Counted from the stretch's first letter, positions 41,325-51,107 are shown. The stretch: DNA of 64,000 bases from Bacillota bacterium (GCA_023443625.1 JAEZTQ010000014.1:26524-90523), one strand, 5' to 3'. Translations and numbers: made by a program. Notes: generated by a model not told the origin, from the sequence alone.

Positions 41325-43331
41325 ATGAACATCAAGCAGGAGATTGAAAATTTAAGAGAACAGATAAAATATCACAATGACAGGTATTATAATCAGGATG
41401 ATCCAGAGATCTCAGATTATGAATATGATCAATTATCCTTACGCCTACGTAAGTTGGAAGAGGAGAATCCAGAATTTAAGGTCACCACTTCCCCCACCCA
41501 AACCATTGGCGGTATAGCAAAAAGAGAAGCAGGTGTATTAGTTAAGCATAATGTGCCCATGTTAAGCCTCCAGGATGTATTTAACAAGGAGGATGTATTT
41601 AATTTCGTAGAAAAAATACAAAAAGAGCATGAGGATGCTGTCTTTGTTGTAGAGAAGAAGATAGATGGATTATCTCTTTCACTTCGTTATACCAACAGTG
41701 CTTTAACCATGGGTGTAACAAGAGGGGATGGAATTATTCAGGGAGAAGATGTAACAGATAATGTCAAAATGATTAAGGATGTAAAAACAAAATTAAAGGA
41801 TGAAGTTCCTTATCTTGAGATAAGGGGCGAAGTCTATATGAAAAATGAAGATTTTGAAGCAGTAAATGAGAAATTGGAAGCAGCAGGAAAGAAACTGTTC
41901 GCAAATCCACGTAATTGTTCAGCAGGGACCCTAAGACAGTTAGATCCTAAGGTTGTAAAGGAACGTAAATTGTCAATGTTCGTTTTCAATGTCCAAGAAT
42001 CAAGGGGAGTTACTTTTACCACTCATTCCGAGAGTCTAGAATGGTTGAAAAAACAAGGAATTAAAGTAATTGAAGATTATCAATTATGCCGTAGTGCCCA
42101 GGAAGTCTGGGAGGCTATAACTGCCATTGGCGAGTCCAGAGGTTTGCTGCCCTATGATATAGATGGAGCAGTTGTTAAAGTAGACAATTTGAAGGACAGA
42201 GAGTCCTTAGGAACTACTTCAAAGGTTCCTAAGTGGGCAGTTGCTTATAAATATCCCCCTGAAGAAAAAGAGACAGTAGTGAAGGAGATACGATTAACAG
42301 TTGGAAGAACAGGGCGAATTACTCCGACAGCAATATTTGAATCAATCCGCCTGTGTGGAACCAATGTAGAACGAGCAACACTGCATAACCAGGATAGGAT
42401 TGATGAACTGGATGTTAGGATTGGAGATACTATTGTAGTTAGAAAAGCGGGAGAAATTATTCCAGAGGTATTATCCGTTGTTAAGGACAAACGTCCTGAC
42501 TGGGCACAACCATACAAAATCTCAGAGATCTGTCCTAGCTGTGGTGCCCCAACCTTCAGAGATGAATATACTGTTGATACTAGGTGTTCCAATATCAATT
42601 GTCCAGCACAGCTTAGCCAGCATATTATGAATTTTGTTGGCAGAAATGCAATGGATATCAAGGGATTTGGAGAAGCTTATATTGAGACCTTAATTAAAGA
42701 GGGCTACTTAAAAGACATAGCTGATATTTATTATCTCCATCAGTATCGAGATGAACTCATTGAGAAAGGCTTGATTGGTAAAGAGAAGAATACGGATAAA
42801 TTGCTTAGGGCTATAGAGGAAAGTAAGAAGAATGATATTGATCGTTTGATTACCGGTCTGGGTATTAAAAATATAGGAAGACAGGCAGGAGTTGAACTAA
42901 AGAAGCATTTTAAATCCTTAAATGATCTTAAGACTGCTAGCTATGAAGAACTGGTTTTGATTAACGATGTTGGAAATATTTCAGCCAATGCAATTGTAGA
43001 TTTCTTTAGATTAGAGGACAACCAAAAGATGTTAGAACGCCTGGAGCAAGGTGGAGTTAATTTTAAATCTCTAGAAGAAGCTAATGTAGCTGACCAAATA
43101 TTTGATGGGATGACCTTTGTAATTACAGGAACTCTACCAACAATGGGTAGAATGGAGATGGAGGAGGTTATTAAGCAACATGGTGGAAAAGTTTCCGGAA
43201 GTGTATCTAAGAAAACAAACTTTTTAATAGCCGGTGAAAATGCCGGAAGTAAATTGACAAAAGCACAGGAGCTTGGGACTAAGATTTTATCAGAGGAAGA
43301 AATATTAGCAATGATTACTACTTTGACTTAA
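41325..43331 (+). CDS. ligA: NAD-dependent DNA ligase
   Basis: 668 residues, full length. The adenylation domain has the active-site motif VEKKIDGLSLSLRY (Lys of KIDG) and the Ia domain YYNQDDPEISDYEYDQL. The OB domain, a zinc finger with cysteines in CPSCGAP...DTRCSNINCPAQ, helix-hairpin-helix segments and a C-terminal BRCT domain (DGMTFVITGTLPTMGRMEMEEVIKQHGGKVSGSVSKKTNFLIAG) follow in the normal order. It seals nicks during replication and repair. The ribosome binding site is AAGGAAGG. It is the essential replicative ligase and shows no anomaly. Confidence 0.98.
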   Translation: MNIKQEIENLREQIKYHNDRYYNQDDPEISDYEYDQLSLRLRKLEEENPEFKVTTSPTQTIGGIAKREAGVLVKHNVPMLSLQDVFNKEDVFNFVEKIQKEHEDAVFVVEKKIDGLSLSLRYTNSALTMGVTRGDGIIQGEDVTDNVKMIKDVKTKLKDEVPYLEIRGEVYMKNEDFEAVNEKLEAAGKKLFANPRNCSAGTLRQLDPKVVKERKLSMFVFNVQESRGVTFTTHSESLEWLKKQGIKVIEDYQLCRSAQEVWEAITAIGESRGLLPYDIDGAVVKVDNLKDRESLGTTSKVPKWAVAYKYPPEEKETVVKEIRLTVGRTGRITPTAIFESIRLCGTNVERATLHNQDRIDELDVRIGDTIVVRKAGEIIPEVLSVVKDKRPDWAQPYKISEICPSCGAPTFRDEYTVDTRCSNINCPAQLSQHIMNFVGRNAMDIKGFGEAYIETLIKEGYLKDIADIYYLHQYRDELIEKGLIGKEKNTDKLLRAIEESKKNDIDRLITGLGIKNIGRQAGVELKKHFKSLNDLKTASYEELVLINDVGNISANAIVDFFRLEDNQKMLERLEQGGVNFKSLEEANVADQIFDGMTFVITGTLPTMGRMEMEEVIKQHGGKVSGSVSKKTNFLIAGENAGSKLTKAQELGTKILSEEEILAMITTLT

Positions 43332-43337
43332 ATATAT

Positions 43338-43435
43338 TGATTTATCAATGGAATCATGCTATTATAAATTTTACTATAGATAAAAAGTCCTAGTCGGCCA
43401 TAAACTTCGGTGCTCTCTTGTCAAAATTTTGACAA
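43338..43435 (+). promoter_or_regulatory. metA promoter and leader palindrome
   Basis: TTGATT - 17 bp - TATTAT at about 43338-43366 is a plausible promoter. Between it and the ribosome binding site is the perfect 18-bp palindrome TTGTCAAAATTTTGACAA (43418-43435), which may be an operator. No SAM riboswitch (S-box) features are visible, although methionine genes in Firmicutes often have one. Confidence 0.5.
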
Positions 43436-43459
43436 ATTACAAGAAAAAGGTGATTGAAT

Positions 43460-44365
43460 ATGCCCATTAGAATTCAAAGTGATTTACCTGCAAAAAAAAT
43501 ACTGGAAGATGAAAATATATTTATCATGGATGAGACTAGAGCCATGCATCAGGACATCAGACCCTTAAAGATTGCTATTTTAAATCTGATGCCCTTAAAG
43601 CAGGATACGGAAGTACAGTTATTACGTAGTCTATCCAATACTCCTCTGCAGGTAGATATTACATTTTTAACAACAGAAACTTATGTTGGAACCCATACAC
43701 CTACCAGTCATTTAGATCAATTTTATCAGACCTTTGAAGATATCAGAAACAAAAAATTTGATGGTTTGATTATTACGGGTGCTCCCGTTGAGTTAATGGA
43801 GTTTGAAGAAGTAACTTACTGGGATGAGCTTGTCCGTATTATGGAATGGTCTAAAACCAATGTGACTTCAACCTTACATATTTGCTGGGGTGCACAGGCT
43901 GGTTTGTATTATCATTATAATATTCAGAAGCAAATTTTAGATAAAAAAATGTTTGGTATTTTCGAACATAAGGTATTAAAGAGAAAAGTGCCTTTTGTCC
44001 GAGGCTTTGATGATGTTTTCTTCGCACCCCACTCTAGATATACAACTGTATCAAAAGAGGTTATCTTAGGGTGTGAGAAGCTGCAAATCCTTGCTGAATC
44101 AGAGGAAGCAGGAGTTTTCATGGTTATGGCTGAGGAAGGAAAGCAGATTTTTGTTATGGGACATCCGGAATATGACAGGGTTTCACTGGATAAGGAATAC
44201 AAAAGAGATATTGAAAAAGGGCTAGATATAGCCTTACCAGTAAACTACTATCCTCAAGATCAGCCTGAGTCTAGGCCGAACCTCGTATGGAGAGCGCATG
44301 CAAATACCATGTATACAAACTGGCTCAATTATTATGTATACCAAGTTACACCTTACGAATTATAA
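43460..44365 (+). CDS. metA: Homoserine O-acetyltransferase (MetA family)
   Basis: 301 residues from ATG 43460; AAGGTGA lies 6 bases upstream, whereas the TTG at 43454 is inside the spacer. It has the MetA core LNLMPLKQDTEVQLLRSLSN, the catalytic Cys142 in HICWGAQAG, and MGHPEYD holding the His and Glu of the triad. Family annotation is usually homoserine O-succinyltransferase, but residue 111 is Glu (GAPVE). Published work on Bacillus cereus MetA showed that this residue selects acetyl-CoA, with Gly selecting succinyl-CoA, so O-acetylhomoserine is the likely product. It is the first committed step of methionine synthesis. Confidence 0.92.
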   Translation: MPIRIQSDLPAKKILEDENIFIMDETRAMHQDIRPLKIAILNLMPLKQDTEVQLLRSLSNTPLQVDITFLTTETYVGTHTPTSHLDQFYQTFEDIRNKKFDGLIITGAPVELMEFEEVTYWDELVRIMEWSKTNVTSTLHICWGAQAGLYYHYNIQKQILDKKMFGIFEHKVLKRKVPFVRGFDDVFFAPHSRYTTVSKEVILGCEKLQILAESEEAGVFMVMAEEGKQIFVMGHPEYDRVSLDKEYKRDIEKGLDIALPVNYYPQDQPESRPNLVWRAHANTMYTNWLNYYVYQVTPYEL

Positions 44366-44469
44366 ACTGGTATAGTTAATGGTCGTGGTTGCAATATGGG
44401 GAGAAGCCATGAACAAGGATATGTGTGTATCTGTATAAATTATCAGTTTTTAATTGGGGGTGAGCTTAA

Positions 44470-45879
44470 ATGAAATGGATCAACTATATTATGGATAATA
44501 CAGCTGCTTTGTTAGCACTTGTAATTATTGTAATATGTCTATGTGTTGTTTTTTTTGTAATGTTTCTTTTATATCGCTTGGAAAGTGAAAAAAGAGTTAC
44601 AAGGGCAGCAGTGGAGTTGAAGAAAATTACCAACAGTATTCGAGCTGGCTTGGTACATTTTGTGCTGGAAGATAACTGTAAAATTTTATATGCGAGTAAA
44701 GGCTTTTATGATATTTTAGGTTATGATAAAAATAAAACTAAAGTACAAAATAAGAACTCTCTACTGGATTACATCCATAGCAAAGACTTGGCTTTTACTT
44801 CGGAGATTGAACAACAATTAAATAATGAGACTATCCGCTGTGAGGTTAACATGGTAACGAAGTCTGGAAGTATCCTGAATATGTTGATGAATGGAAACAG
44901 CTCAAAGAGTAAAGAGGGAAAACATATCCTCTCAGTGGTATTTGTTGATTTTACTGAGCAAAAAAGAATGCAGGAGATTATTCTTTTGGACAGAGAACGA
45001 TATCGAATAGCAACGGAGCTTTCTAATGATGTCCTATTTGAATATGATATCCAAAAAGATGAGATGCTTTATACAGATAAGTACATGGAATTATTCGGAT
45101 TGGAATCCAATATACCAAACTTTAGAAGTACCTGTGATGGTCGAAGGAACCACATCCATCCTAACGACTGGGGTATATACCTGGAATTGTGCCAGGAGTT
45201 ATCGGAAGGTAATAATATAATTGAGGCAGAGTATCGTATTAAAAATCGTTATGGTGAGTTTATCTGGTGTCAATCGATTGGTAAGACAATCTATGATGAC
45301 AATAAGAAACCCTTGCGGGTGATAGGAAAAATTGTCAATATTGATGCACAGAAAAGGGAACTTGAAGCTTTGGAATACAAAGCAACAAGAGACCCCCTCA
45401 CAGGTATCTATAACAAAGAAGTAACTATTAAAAAAATAGAAAAATATATATCAGGTAATAAAAATGCCTTGCATATGCTTATGTTCATTGATTTTGATGA
45501 CTTTAAGAGTATCAATGATAACTATGGACATTTAATAGGGGATAAGGTTTTAGTCTATATAGTAGGTCGTATTAAAGAGATATTTACGGAAGGAGAAATC
45601 ATTGGTCGCATCGGTGGTGACGAATTTGTTATTTTTGCCGGAAATATTCAAAATATTAATGAAGGAAAAGAAAAGGCAGCTTTGTTAAAGAGTCGGTTGG
45701 ATACAGCCTTTATTAGTGATAATAATACCACTATACCTTTTTCTGCTAGTATAGGAGCTGTATTCTATCCGGAAAGCGGTCTTCATTATGAACAATTAAT
45801 GGATCGGGCAGATCAGGCTCTTTACCGTGTTAAGGAGCAGGGCAAAAATAATTATTATATTTTCTCCCCTTCTACTTAA
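44470..45879 (+). CDS. PAS-GGDEF diguanylate cyclase
   Basis: 469 residues. One N-terminal membrane helix (about 14-36), two PAS domains (about 55-165 and 175-290; the second carries the PAC-like segment IKNRYGEFIWCQSIGKTIYDDNKKPLRVIGKIVNID), and a C-terminal GGDEF domain (about 305-465) with DPLTGIYNKEVT and GRIGGDEFVIF. It should make cyclic di-GMP in response to a small ligand or redox signal sensed by PAS. The product-inhibition RxxD motif is absent. The gene overlaps the convergent spoVB gene by 8 bases, with no terminator between. Confidence 0.92.
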   Translation: MKWINYIMDNTAALLALVIIVICLCVVFFVMFLLYRLESEKRVTRAAVELKKITNSIRAGLVHFVLEDNCKILYASKGFYDILGYDKNKTKVQNKNSLLDYIHSKDLAFTSEIEQQLNNETIRCEVNMVTKSGSILNMLMNGNSSKSKEGKHILSVVFVDFTEQKRMQEIILLDRERYRIATELSNDVLFEYDIQKDEMLYTDKYMELFGLESNIPNFRSTCDGRRNHIHPNDWGIYLELCQELSEGNNIIEAEYRIKNRYGEFIWCQSIGKTIYDDNKKPLRVIGKIVNIDAQKRELEALEYKATRDPLTGIYNKEVTIKKIEKYISGNKNALHMLMFIDFDDFKSINDNYGHLIGDKVLVYIVGRIKEIFTEGEIIGRIGGDEFVIFAGNIQNINEGKEKAALLKSRLDTAFISDNNTTIPFSASIGAVFYPESGLHYEQLMDRADQALYRVKEQGKNNYYIFSPST

Positions 45880-47449
45880 AATCACTTTTTGTAACAGTAT
45901 CAGTGATGATAAATAGGATAGCACAAATGATGCATAGAAGGAAGCAAAAGGTCAGTAATAGGATTGCTTCTTTGATGTGTGTCATTTTTTTTATGAATTC
46001 ATATAGTTCGTTCATAAGAAAGCCAACAAAAGCAACAATAATTCCGGGCTTGACAATACTGTTTATACTATCGAGATTAAAATGTATATTTCTTATAACA
46101 GCAAAGACATCCAGTCCTGTTATAATCAGTTGTCCTATTAGTAAGGCAATCAAATAGCCGTCTATTCCCTTGGTGGGAATGAGCATTATGATCAGAAGGA
46201 TTTTACATAGGGTGCCAATAATCGAGTTGATAAAAGTTATATGTGCCTTACCAAGTCCATTAATAATACTACTCAATGTAGTTGTAAGATAAAAAAATGG
46301 ACACAGCCAGGCTAGGGTAATGAGATATTCACCGGCTGCTTTATTATGGAAAATAGTTGCTCCCAGGTCACTGCCAAAGTAAACAAAAACGCCTGTGCTG
46401 ATAATTCCAATGATTAAACTATATTTAATGGAGATAGCTGTAGTATGAGAAATTAGTTTGTCATTATTTACTGCCTGAGCTTCTGAGATGGTAGGTAGCA
46501 GGAGAACTGCTAAAGCATTGGTGAGTGCTGTGGGAAACATAATAAAGGGTATGGACATGCCGTTTAAAACACCAAAGGTTACTAAGGCTTCCTGTGTACT
46601 TAGGCCTGCTCTTTTAAGCATGGCAGGGATAAGTACGGCTTCTATACTATGTAGAATGCTTAATAAGAGACGATTTGCTGATAGTGGTATACTTAAGCTA
46701 AGGAGACTTTTTACAATCTGGGTGCCTCCGAAGGAGACTTTCCTTTGATTTGAAGGAGGAATAATTTCTGAAGGGGCTTTCGTTATAAAAATAGCAGCAA
46801 AATTATATACACTGGAGGCAATTTCACCAGCAACGACACCAATTACAGCCATTTCGCAAGTTACTTTCATATCACCATTACCAGCGTAAAGAGCAATTAC
46901 ATATACAGCAGCAACCCGGACAATCTGTTCTAGCAATTGAGTAGCACCGGGCACTCCTGCCTTTTTTAAACCATAGTAATAACCGTTAATACAAGAGGTT
47001 ATACCGCAGAAGGGAAAGACGATGGCCAAGAGTCTTAAGGAGGAAGCACTGCGTTTCTCCATTAAAAAACGCATGGCAACAAAATCTGCATTGTAATATA
47101 GTAATAGAGACAATAATACAGCCAAGGTAACTGATATAATCGTTCCAATACGAAGAATTTTGTATATATTATGAGGGTTACCCTTACCAACTTCACTGGC
47201 AACTAGTCTGGATATTGAAGTTTGAATTCCCGTTGCGAAGATGGTGAAGCAGATACTAAAGACAGGGAAAATCAACTGGTAGATACCCATTAATTCGGCG
47301 CCCATGGTATTAGATAAAAAGATTCGATAAAAGAAGCCGATGAATCGGATGATGAAGCCTGTAAAGGTAAGGATGAGAGTCCCTTTTACGATATTACTTC
47401 TTTTTATTTTTTTAACCTGCTGCGCAGTAATTATTTTATTCATTTTCAT
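45872..47449 (-). CDS. spoVB: SpoVB-type polysaccharide/lipid II flippase family protein
   Basis: 525 residues with about 14 membrane helices, the MVF/MATE-like flippase layout. GTLILTFTGFIIRFIGFFYRIFLSNTMGAELMGIYQLIFP at the N terminus is characteristic of stage V sporulation protein B and its paralogues, which export peptidoglycan or polysaccharide precursors (spore cortex synthesis for SpoVB). Internal motifs include TFGVLNGMSIPFIMFPTALTNALAVLLLPTISEAQA. It supports a spore-forming host. Which paralogue it is cannot be decided from one sequence. Its 3' end overlaps the convergent cyclase gene. Confidence 0.87.
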   Translation of the reverse strand: MKMNKIITAQQVKKIKRSNIVKGTLILTFTGFIIRFIGFFYRIFLSNTMGAELMGIYQLIFPVFSICFTIFATGIQTSISRLVASEVGKGNPHNIYKILRIGTIISVTLAVLLSLLLYYNADFVAMRFLMEKRSASSLRLLAIVFPFCGITSCINGYYYGLKKAGVPGATQLLEQIVRVAAVYVIALYAGNGDMKVTCEMAVIGVVAGEIASSVYNFAAIFITKAPSEIIPPSNQRKVSFGGTQIVKSLLSLSIPLSANRLLLSILHSIEAVLIPAMLKRAGLSTQEALVTFGVLNGMSIPFIMFPTALTNALAVLLLPTISEAQAVNNDKLISHTTAISIKYSLIIGIISTGVFVYFGSDLGATIFHNKAAGEYLITLAWLCPFFYLTTTLSSIINGLGKAHITFINSIIGTLCKILLIIMLIPTKGIDGYLIALLIGQLIITGLDVFAVIRNIHFNLDSINSIVKPGIIVAFVGFLMNELYEFIKKMTHIKEAILLLTFCFLLCIICAILFIITDTVTKSDFK

Positions 47450-47593
47450 GTTCCTTACATGCCTTTTCTATGTATATATATTGCTAAAATTGAAAACTTA
47501 TGTTAGAAGGAGCATAGAAACATGCACAATCACTTATCAGTTCTCCTCCATGGTCAAACTGTAACAGAAATTTTATAAATAATAAAAAAATTA

Positions 47594-47660
47594 TTGACAA
47601 GAACTAAGGGGGGTGATATATTATAACCGAGTAATTTAATAGGAATTAAAATAGTAGGAA
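47594..47660 (+). promoter_or_regulatory. iscR operon promoter with Rrf2-type site
   Basis: TTGACA (47594-47599) - 17 bp - TATATT (47617-47622). Just downstream lies ACCGAGTAATTTAATAGGAATT, broken here as ACCGAGTAAT then TTAATAGGAATT, resembling sites of Rrf2-family repressors such as IscR/CymR. It fits autoregulation by the first gene of the operon. The exact site is inferred. Confidence 0.55.
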
Positions 47661-47713
47661 TTGTATAAGTAATATTATCATAGGACATTATACATATTTA
47701 GATACAAGTGTTG

Positions 47714-47746
47714 ACGCCCAAGTTCGCTGTACTTTGCAGAATGGAG
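47714..47746 (+). repeat. Leader repeat element, copy C
   Basis: ACGCCCAAGTTCGCTGTACT, followed by TTGCAGAATGGAG. Its end supplies the ribosome binding site of the Rrf2 regulator gene. Confidence 0.6.
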
Positions 47747-47753
47747 TGATTAT

Positions 47754-48227
47754 ATGAAACTGTCTACTAAGGGCAGATATGGATTAAGAGCAGTACTAGA
47801 TATAGCAATCCATGGGGATGAAGAAGCGGTAGCTTTAAGTCAAATCGCTGAGCGCCAAGAACTATCTATTAACTATTTAGAACAGTTAATAGCCAAACTG
47901 AAAAAAGCCGGTATTGTCAATGCTATCAGGGGAGCTCAGGGTGGTTATATCCTAGCAGCTCCAGCCGAGGAGATATCAATAGGAGCAATTCTTAGGGCTC
48001 TAGAAGGCGACTTGCATCCGGTGGAATGTTCAGAAGTAAATGAAGGATACAGTCCATGTAGCAACTCAGATTCCTGTGTAACAAAATACGTTTGGAAGCG
48101 TATAAGTGATAGTATAAATGACGCAGTAGATACAATTATGTTATCGGAACTGGTAGCGGAGAGCAAAAAAATTCATACTTCAGCAGGAGCTGATGATACA
48201 AAAGCAAAACAGACATGTGGTAAATAA
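47754..48227 (+). CDS. iscR: Rrf2 family transcriptional regulator (IscR-like)
   Basis: 157 residues. The winged helix covers about 1-60 (MKLSTKGRYGLRAVLDIA, then LSQIAERQELSINYLEQLIAKLKKAGIVNAIRGAQGGY). The cluster region EC-SEVNEGYSPC-SNSDSC has three cysteines, as in regulators that carry an iron-sulfur cluster. It is the first gene of a nifS-nifU-mnmA operon and probably represses it when clusters are sufficient. The homologue CymR regulates cysteine metabolism and lacks the cysteines, so IscR is favoured. The ribosome binding site GGAG comes from the leader repeat. Confidence 0.9.
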   Translation: MKLSTKGRYGLRAVLDIAIHGDEEAVALSQIAERQELSINYLEQLIAKLKKAGIVNAIRGAQGGYILAAPAEEISIGAILRALEGDLHPVECSEVNEGYSPCSNSDSCVTKYVWKRISDSINDAVDTIMLSELVAESKKIHTSAGADDTKAKQTCGK

Positions 48228-48250
48228 TAATAGTGTTAGGAGATGGCAAC

Positions 48251-49429
48251 ATGGATAAAAAGATATATCTTGATAATGCAGCAACAACAAAGACCAGACC
48301 GGAAGTTGTGGAAGCAATGCTCCCTTACTTTACAGAATTCTTTGGTAATCCATCCAGTATTTATGAATATGCTACCCAGAATAAGAAGGCTGTAGATGAA
48401 ACAAGAGAAATTATAGCAGGAGCCTTAGGAGGAGATTCTTCTGAAATCTACTTTACTGCAAGTGGAACAGAAGCAGATAACTGGGCGGTAAAAGCTGCTG
48501 TTGAAGCCTATGCTCATAAAGGTAATCATATCATTACTACTAAAATAGAGCATCATGCTATTCTACACACCTGCGAATATCTAGGGAAGCATGGTGTAGA
48601 AGTGACATATGTTGATGTTGATGAAAATGGTATTGTTAAATTAGACCAGTTGAAAAAAGCCATCCGTCCTAGTACTATTTTGATTTCGATTATGTTTGCC
48701 AACAATGAAATTGGAACAATACAACCCATTAAGGAAATTGGTGAGATAGCAAAAGAACATGACATACTCTTTCACACAGACGCAGTACAAGCCTTTGGGC
48801 AGATACCCATCAATGTAAAGGAACTAAACATTGATATGTTGAGTGCCAGTGGACATAAGTTAAATGGACCTAAGGGAATCGGTTTTCTTTATATCAAAAA
48901 AGGTGTGAAAATCCGTTCCTATATTCATGGCGGAGCACAGGAAAGACAAAGAAGAGCAGGAACAGAAAATGTTCCGGGAATCGTAGGATTAGGTAAAGCG
49001 ACCAAGATTGCAGTAGATACCATGGAAGAGAGAGCCGAAAAGGAAATAAAACTAAGAAGCTTATTAATAAACAGGATAATGAATGAAATTCCATTTGTGC
49101 GAGTGAATGGTGACAAGGTGAGAAGACTTCCCAATAATGTTAATTTTAGCTTTCAGTTTATTGAAGGAGAATCTCTTCTTATCATGCTAGATATGAAGAA
49201 TATCTGTGCATCTAGTGGATCAGCATGTACCTCTGGCTCCTTAGATCCCTCCCATGTACTTTTGGCCATCGGTCTTCCCCATGAGGTGGCTCATGGTTCC
49301 CTAAGACTAACAGTAAGCCATGAGAATACAGAAGATGAGATCAATTATACCGTTGATCAGATTAAAGAAATCGTAGATAAGCTTCGTAAAATGTCCCCTC
49401 TTTATGAAGATTACATGAAGAAAAGATAA
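48251..49429 (+). CDS. nifS: Cysteine desulfurase
   Basis: 392 residues from ATG 48251, with TTAGGAGA 8 bases upstream; a GTG at 48233 overlaps that site. Class V aminotransferase fold with KIYLDNAATTKT at the N terminus, the PLP Lys in SASGHKLNGPKGIGF, and the persulfide-forming Cys in ASSGSACTSGSLDPSHVL. It takes sulfur from cysteine and delivers it to the NifU scaffold for iron-sulfur clusters and to MnmA for tRNA thiolation; both partners follow directly. Group I (IscS/NifS) type. Confidence 0.95.
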   Translation: MDKKIYLDNAATTKTRPEVVEAMLPYFTEFFGNPSSIYEYATQNKKAVDETREIIAGALGGDSSEIYFTASGTEADNWAVKAAVEAYAHKGNHIITTKIEHHAILHTCEYLGKHGVEVTYVDVDENGIVKLDQLKKAIRPSTILISIMFANNEIGTIQPIKEIGEIAKEHDILFHTDAVQAFGQIPINVKELNIDMLSASGHKLNGPKGIGFLYIKKGVKIRSYIHGGAQERQRRAGTENVPGIVGLGKATKIAVDTMEERAEKEIKLRSLLINRIMNEIPFVRVNGDKVRRLPNNVNFSFQFIEGESLLIMLDMKNICASSGSACTSGSLDPSHVLLAIGLPHEVAHGSLRLTVSHENTEDEINYTVDQIKEIVDKLRKMSPLYEDYMKKR

Positions 49430-49477
49430 AATGTACAAATCATTAAGAATTAACTTACCATCTTAGGAGGAAAGATT

Positions 49478-49915
49478 ATGTATACAGAGAAAGTTATGGA
49501 TCATTTTACAAACCCAAGGAATGTTGGTGAACTAGAGAATGCAAGCGGCGTGGGTACAGTAGGTAATGCAAAGTGTGGAGACATTATGAGAATTTACCTT
49601 GATATTGATGACGCTGGAATTATAAATGATGTAAAATTTAAAACCTTTGGCTGTGGTGCAGCCGTTGCCACGAGCAGTATGGCTACAGAACTTGTGAAGG
49701 GAAAGACTGTTCAAGATGCTTTGAAGATTACAAACAAAGCAGTTATGGAAGCTTTAGACGGCCTTCCTCCTGTTAAAGTTCACTGTTCTCTTCTTGCAGA
49801 AGAAGCAATTCACGCAGCTCTTTGGGATTATGCTGAGAAGAAGAATATTACCATAGAGGGATTAACAAAGCCTAAGTCAGATATTCATGAGGAAGAGGAA
49901 GAGATTGAGTATTAA
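49478..49915 (+). CDS. nifU: Iron-sulfur cluster scaffold NifU/IscU type
   Basis: 145 residues, a single NifU_N domain. The three conserved cysteines are present: [23 protein letters not shown] and [16 protein letters not shown]. The second- and third-domain parts of full nitrogenase NifU are absent, so it is the short scaffold form found in clostridia. It receives sulfur from the neighbouring desulfurase. A Glu-rich C-terminal tail (HEEEEEIEY) is noticeable. The ribosome binding site TAGGAGG is strong. Confidence 0.95.
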   Translation: MYTEKVMDHFTNPRNVGELENASGVGTVGNAKCGDIMRIYLDIDDAGIINDVKFKTFGCGAAVATSSMATELVKGKTVQDALKITNKAVMEALDGLPPVKVHCSLLAEEAIHAALWDYAEKKNITIEGLTKPKSDIHEEEEEIEY

Positions 49916-49923
49916 TTAACTCC

Positions 49924-49959
49924 TCACACCCAAATTCGCTATACTTGTGCAGAATGGAG
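49924..49959 (+). repeat. Leader repeat element, copy D
   Basis: CACACCCAAATTCGCTATAC, followed by TTGTGCAGAATGGAG. It fills the short nifU-mnmA gap and supplies the ribosome binding site of mnmA, as copy C does for iscR. Confidence 0.6.
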
Positions 49960-49965
49960 TTTATG

Positions 49966-51075
49966 ATGGAGAAAGTGGTAGTAGGAATGTCAGGAGGAGT
50001 AGATTCTTCAGTTGCGGCATACCTTTTAAAAAAGCAGGGATATGATGTAATCGGTGTAACCATGCAGATTTGGCAGGATGAAGATGTCTGTTCCATGGAG
50101 GAAAAGGGTGGTTGCTGTGGATTAAGTGCCGTTGAGGATGCAAGGAGAGTGGCAGCAGTTCTTGATATACCCTATTATGTAATGAACTTTAAGAAGGATT
50201 TTAAAGAAAATGTCATTGACTATTTTGTAGATGAGTACCTTCAGGCTAGAACTCCCAACCCCTGTATAGCATGTAACCGATATGTGAAATGGGAAGCACT
50301 CTTAAAGCGTTCCATGGACATAGGAGCTTCTTATATTGCAACGGGGCATTATGCAAGAATAATGAAACTACCCAATGGCAGATATACAATTCAAAAATCA
50401 GTCACAACAGCAAAGGATCAAACCTATGCCTTATATAATTTAACACAATTTCAATTAGCCCATACCCTAATGCCCGTAGGTGATTATGCTAAGGATGAGA
50501 TTAGAGCTTTGGCCATAGAATCAAATCTTCCAGTGGCTAATAAGCCTGATAGTCAGGAGATATGCTTTGTACCGGATAATGATTATGCAGGTTTTATCTC
50601 CAATTATCTAAAGGAAAAAGCCCCTGAGCATAAGGTTGCAACAGATTTTAAAGGGCTAACCCCTGGAAATTTTGTTAATACTGCCGGGGAAGTAATTGGA
50701 AGACATCAAGGTCTAGTGCACTATACCATTGGACAGCGTAAGGGACTTAATTTAGCAATGGGACAACCTGTATTCGTCTTAGAGTTAAGGCCTGGGACCA
50801 ATGAGGTTGTGATTGGTACTTCCAAGGATGTGTTCTCAGACCGACTTATAGCCAACAATCTGAATTTCATGGCTATTGAGGATTTAGAGGGTGAGATGGA
50901 GGTTGAAGCAAAGATACGTTATAGTCACAAAGGTGCAAAATGCAAGATAAAGAGAATTGCAGAAGATGAAGTTCTTTGTATTTTTGAGGAACCCCAGAGA
51001 GCCATAACTCCCGGACAGGCAGTGGTTTTTTACCAGGAGGATTATGTCCTTGGTGGCGGAACAATTATGAAATAG
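49966..51075 (+). CDS. mnmA: tRNA 2-thiouridylase MnmA
   Basis: 369 residues from ATG 49966 (GGAG 6 bases upstream; ATG 49963 is too close and the TTG at 49945 is inside the repeat). N-terminal PP-loop [18 protein letters not shown] binds [17 protein letters not shown] and [16 protein letters not shown] hold the two catalytic cysteines. The C-terminal beta-barrel domain is complete. It puts sulfur on U34 of tRNA-Lys, -Glu and -Gln, using sulfur from NifS. Placement after nifS-nifU is the usual clostridial arrangement. Confidence 0.97.
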   Translation: MEKVVVGMSGGVDSSVAAYLLKKQGYDVIGVTMQIWQDEDVCSMEEKGGCCGLSAVEDARRVAAVLDIPYYVMNFKKDFKENVIDYFVDEYLQARTPNPCIACNRYVKWEALLKRSMDIGASYIATGHYARIMKLPNGRYTIQKSVTTAKDQTYALYNLTQFQLAHTLMPVGDYAKDEIRALAIESNLPVANKPDSQEICFVPDNDYAGFISNYLKEKAPEHKVATDFKGLTPGNFVNTAGEVIGRHQGLVHYTIGQRKGLNLAMGQPVFVLELRPGTNEVVIGTSKDVFSDRLIANNLNFMAIEDLEGEMEVEAKIRYSHKGAKCKIKRIAEDEVLCIFEEPQRAITPGQAVVFYQEDYVLGGGTIMK

Positions 51076-51107
51076 AGATATAATATATAAAATATAGATA
51101 AAAACAA

